From Nonomuraea sp. NBC_00507 (GTDB lineage Bacteria > Actinomycetota > Actinomycetes > Streptosporangiales > Streptosporangiaceae), in assembly GCF_036013525.1 (NCBI RefSeq), contig NZ_CP107853.1, positions 1,364,001 through 1,428,000 on the forward strand: 64,000 nucleotides of DNA, given 5' to 3'. Of this stretch, positions 63,301 to 64,000 are shown piece after piece. The notes beneath the pieces are model-generated. The model worked only from the letters and a program-made list of their open reading frames with translations, searched no databases and was not told where the DNA came from. A program made the translations under genes and the position numbers. Every line of letters starts with the position of its first letter. The first letter of the stretch is position 1.

Positions 63301-63666
63301 GTCCAAAAGTTTGAGTGCACCTCAGATGCCGCCGTTCGGCGTTCTCAGTCTCCCGCGTCGGCTGCTCGCTTGCGGTTGAGCTCACCCGCAGATTATCCCA
63401 CGGACTGATCACGCTCCAGCGTCGTGGAGAGGCGTGAACTGCCAAAGGAGACAGCAGGAAGACAGTCCAGCGACAGCCGCGGAGATTACTCTATTCGTCG
63501 TCGTACTTCCTGCTCCAGAAAGTTAGACTCCCGCGAGATTCGCTAAGTATGTGGTGCCACTGATGCTCATTGCTGCGGCCGTTCAGGCGACAGCAATGTG
63601 GCATTAACTTCTTCCCGATTCTCTCCTGAATTGCCCCGACGATATGCGAAAAGGAGTATCGCATTC

Positions 63667-63855
63667 ATGATCAAGAACCTCGGTGATCGACTGCTCGCCG
63701 TGATGGTGCCGCGAACCGAGGCGAGCGCCGACCAGTTCACCCAGTGGTGCGGCTGTTGGCAGACCCATCATTACTACCGCACCTGCTGGTGGGAGGGTCC
63801 GGTGGGTGGGAGCTACAGCTGCGGCGCATGCTATGACAGCGGGATTTTCTGCTGA
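63667..63855 (+). CDS. small Cys/aromatic-rich peptide with conserved leader (RiPP-precursor-like)
   Basis: 62 residues. Leader MIKNLGDRLLAVMVPRTEAS ends in EASA, followed by a core of about 41 residues with six cysteines and many Trp/Tyr/Gly (QWCGCWQTHHYYRTCWWEG, then SYSCGACYDSGIFC). AAAAGGAG precedes ATG 63667. The leader is amphipathic rather than a Sec signal. A second gene with the same leader start (MIKKLS) begins at 63982 behind a similar 5' region, so this is a tandem family. Precursor-like layout suggests a modified or disulphide-bonded peptide, but no modifying enzyme is in view, and a metal-binding peptide is equally possible. Confidence 0.65.
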   Translation: MIKNLGDRLLAVMVPRTEASADQFTQWCGCWQTHHYYRTCWWEGPVGGSYSCGACYDSGIFC

Positions 63856-63981
63856 GCGGGTGATGGCGGCCGCGTGACCCTCGGGTGGCCCGCTGTCACC
63901 GCGGGCGTCCGTTTCCTTCCCAGAATTGCTCCGACATCCTTCCCGGAATTGTCCGACGGAATGCGAAAGGACTTCGCGCTC

Positions 63982-64000
63982 ATGATCAAAAAGCTTAGCG
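63982..64000 (+). CDS. second leader-peptide paralogue, cut by window edge
   Basis: ATGATCAAAAAGCTTAGCG encodes MIKKLS before the window ends. The upstream 80 bases resemble those before 63667 (GCGAAAGGAC versus GCGAAAAGGAG, each shortly before CATGATCAA), indicating a tandem duplication. Confidence 0.5.

Noticed and set aside
1..64000. CRISPR array or cas genes
   Set aside because: No regularly spaced direct repeats of 25-40 bases and no Cas-like protein; the repeats found are TPR, WD40 or RHS coding repeats.
1..64000. Biosynthetic gene cluster controlled by the SARP regulators
   Set aside because: No polyketide synthase, peptide synthetase, terpene or lanthipeptide enzyme is present; the enzymes seen are isolated and mostly paired with their own regulators.

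Overview
High-GC actinomycete DNA, most likely from the order Streptosporangiales (Nonomuraea/Streptosporangium/Actinomadura type). This is inferred from SARP/AfsR and STAND ATPases, SpdB-like DUF2637 genes of integrative elements, frequent GTG/TTG starts and strong GGAGG ribosome sites. The window looks like an accessory, element-rich stretch of chromosome: intact genes alternate with truncated transposases, split genes and tRNA 3'-end attachment-site remnants.

Layout. 0-4 kb: an AfsR-like SARP/NB-ARC/TPR regulator beside one intact and one broken small secreted peptide gene. 4.0-4.4 kb: a tRNA-Ile 3'-end attachment remnant inside a 376-bp segment that recurs at 28.6-28.9 kb. 4.6-19.3 kb, all on the minus strand: nSTAND/WD40 protein, tandem double SARP, secreted DNRLRE/LamG protein, and a 2058-residue secreted RHS protein with a lower-GC C-terminal tip. 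19.5-26.5 kb: a second tRNA-end remnant, a frameshifted DUF2637 gene, and a two-gene operon (degenerate nuclease-like/beta-propeller/Ser-Thr kinase, then membrane-anchored NB-ARC/TPR) that is the best candidate for an undescribed defence or signalling system. 26.5-29 kb: broken genes (YgjP-type metallopeptidase, transposase, ThiF E1-like, ImmA-like). 29-32 kb: integrative-element module (tyrosine integrase, DUF2637, a 48-residue protein). 32.6-45.5 kb: another AfsR-like SARP with a translationally coupled secreted peptide, LysR/MBL/M20 cluster, ECF sigma with membrane partner, XRE-cupin/PLP enzyme/SnoaL cluster.

46.3-51.9 kb: an IS5-family element cut in two by a Tn554-type transposon (tnpA-tnpB-tnpC) whose ends can be placed almost to the base. 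51.9-58.4 kb: regulator/enzyme pairs (HxlR with an NAD-dependent oxidoreductase, XRE with an MFS exporter, truncated MerR with an aldo-keto reductase) separated by gene remnants. 58.4-63.4 kb: split IS630, IS701 remnant, an unknown HTH-like gene under a 20-bp inverted repeat, an MDMPI-type protein, a broken MFS gene. 63.6 kb to the end: tandem genes for small Cys-rich peptides with a conserved leader, the second cut by the window edge.

Several otherwise well-conserved genes carry single-base deletions (near 20212, 37626 and 48560). These are either recent decay or sequencing errors. No rRNA, complete tRNA or CRISPR array was seen.
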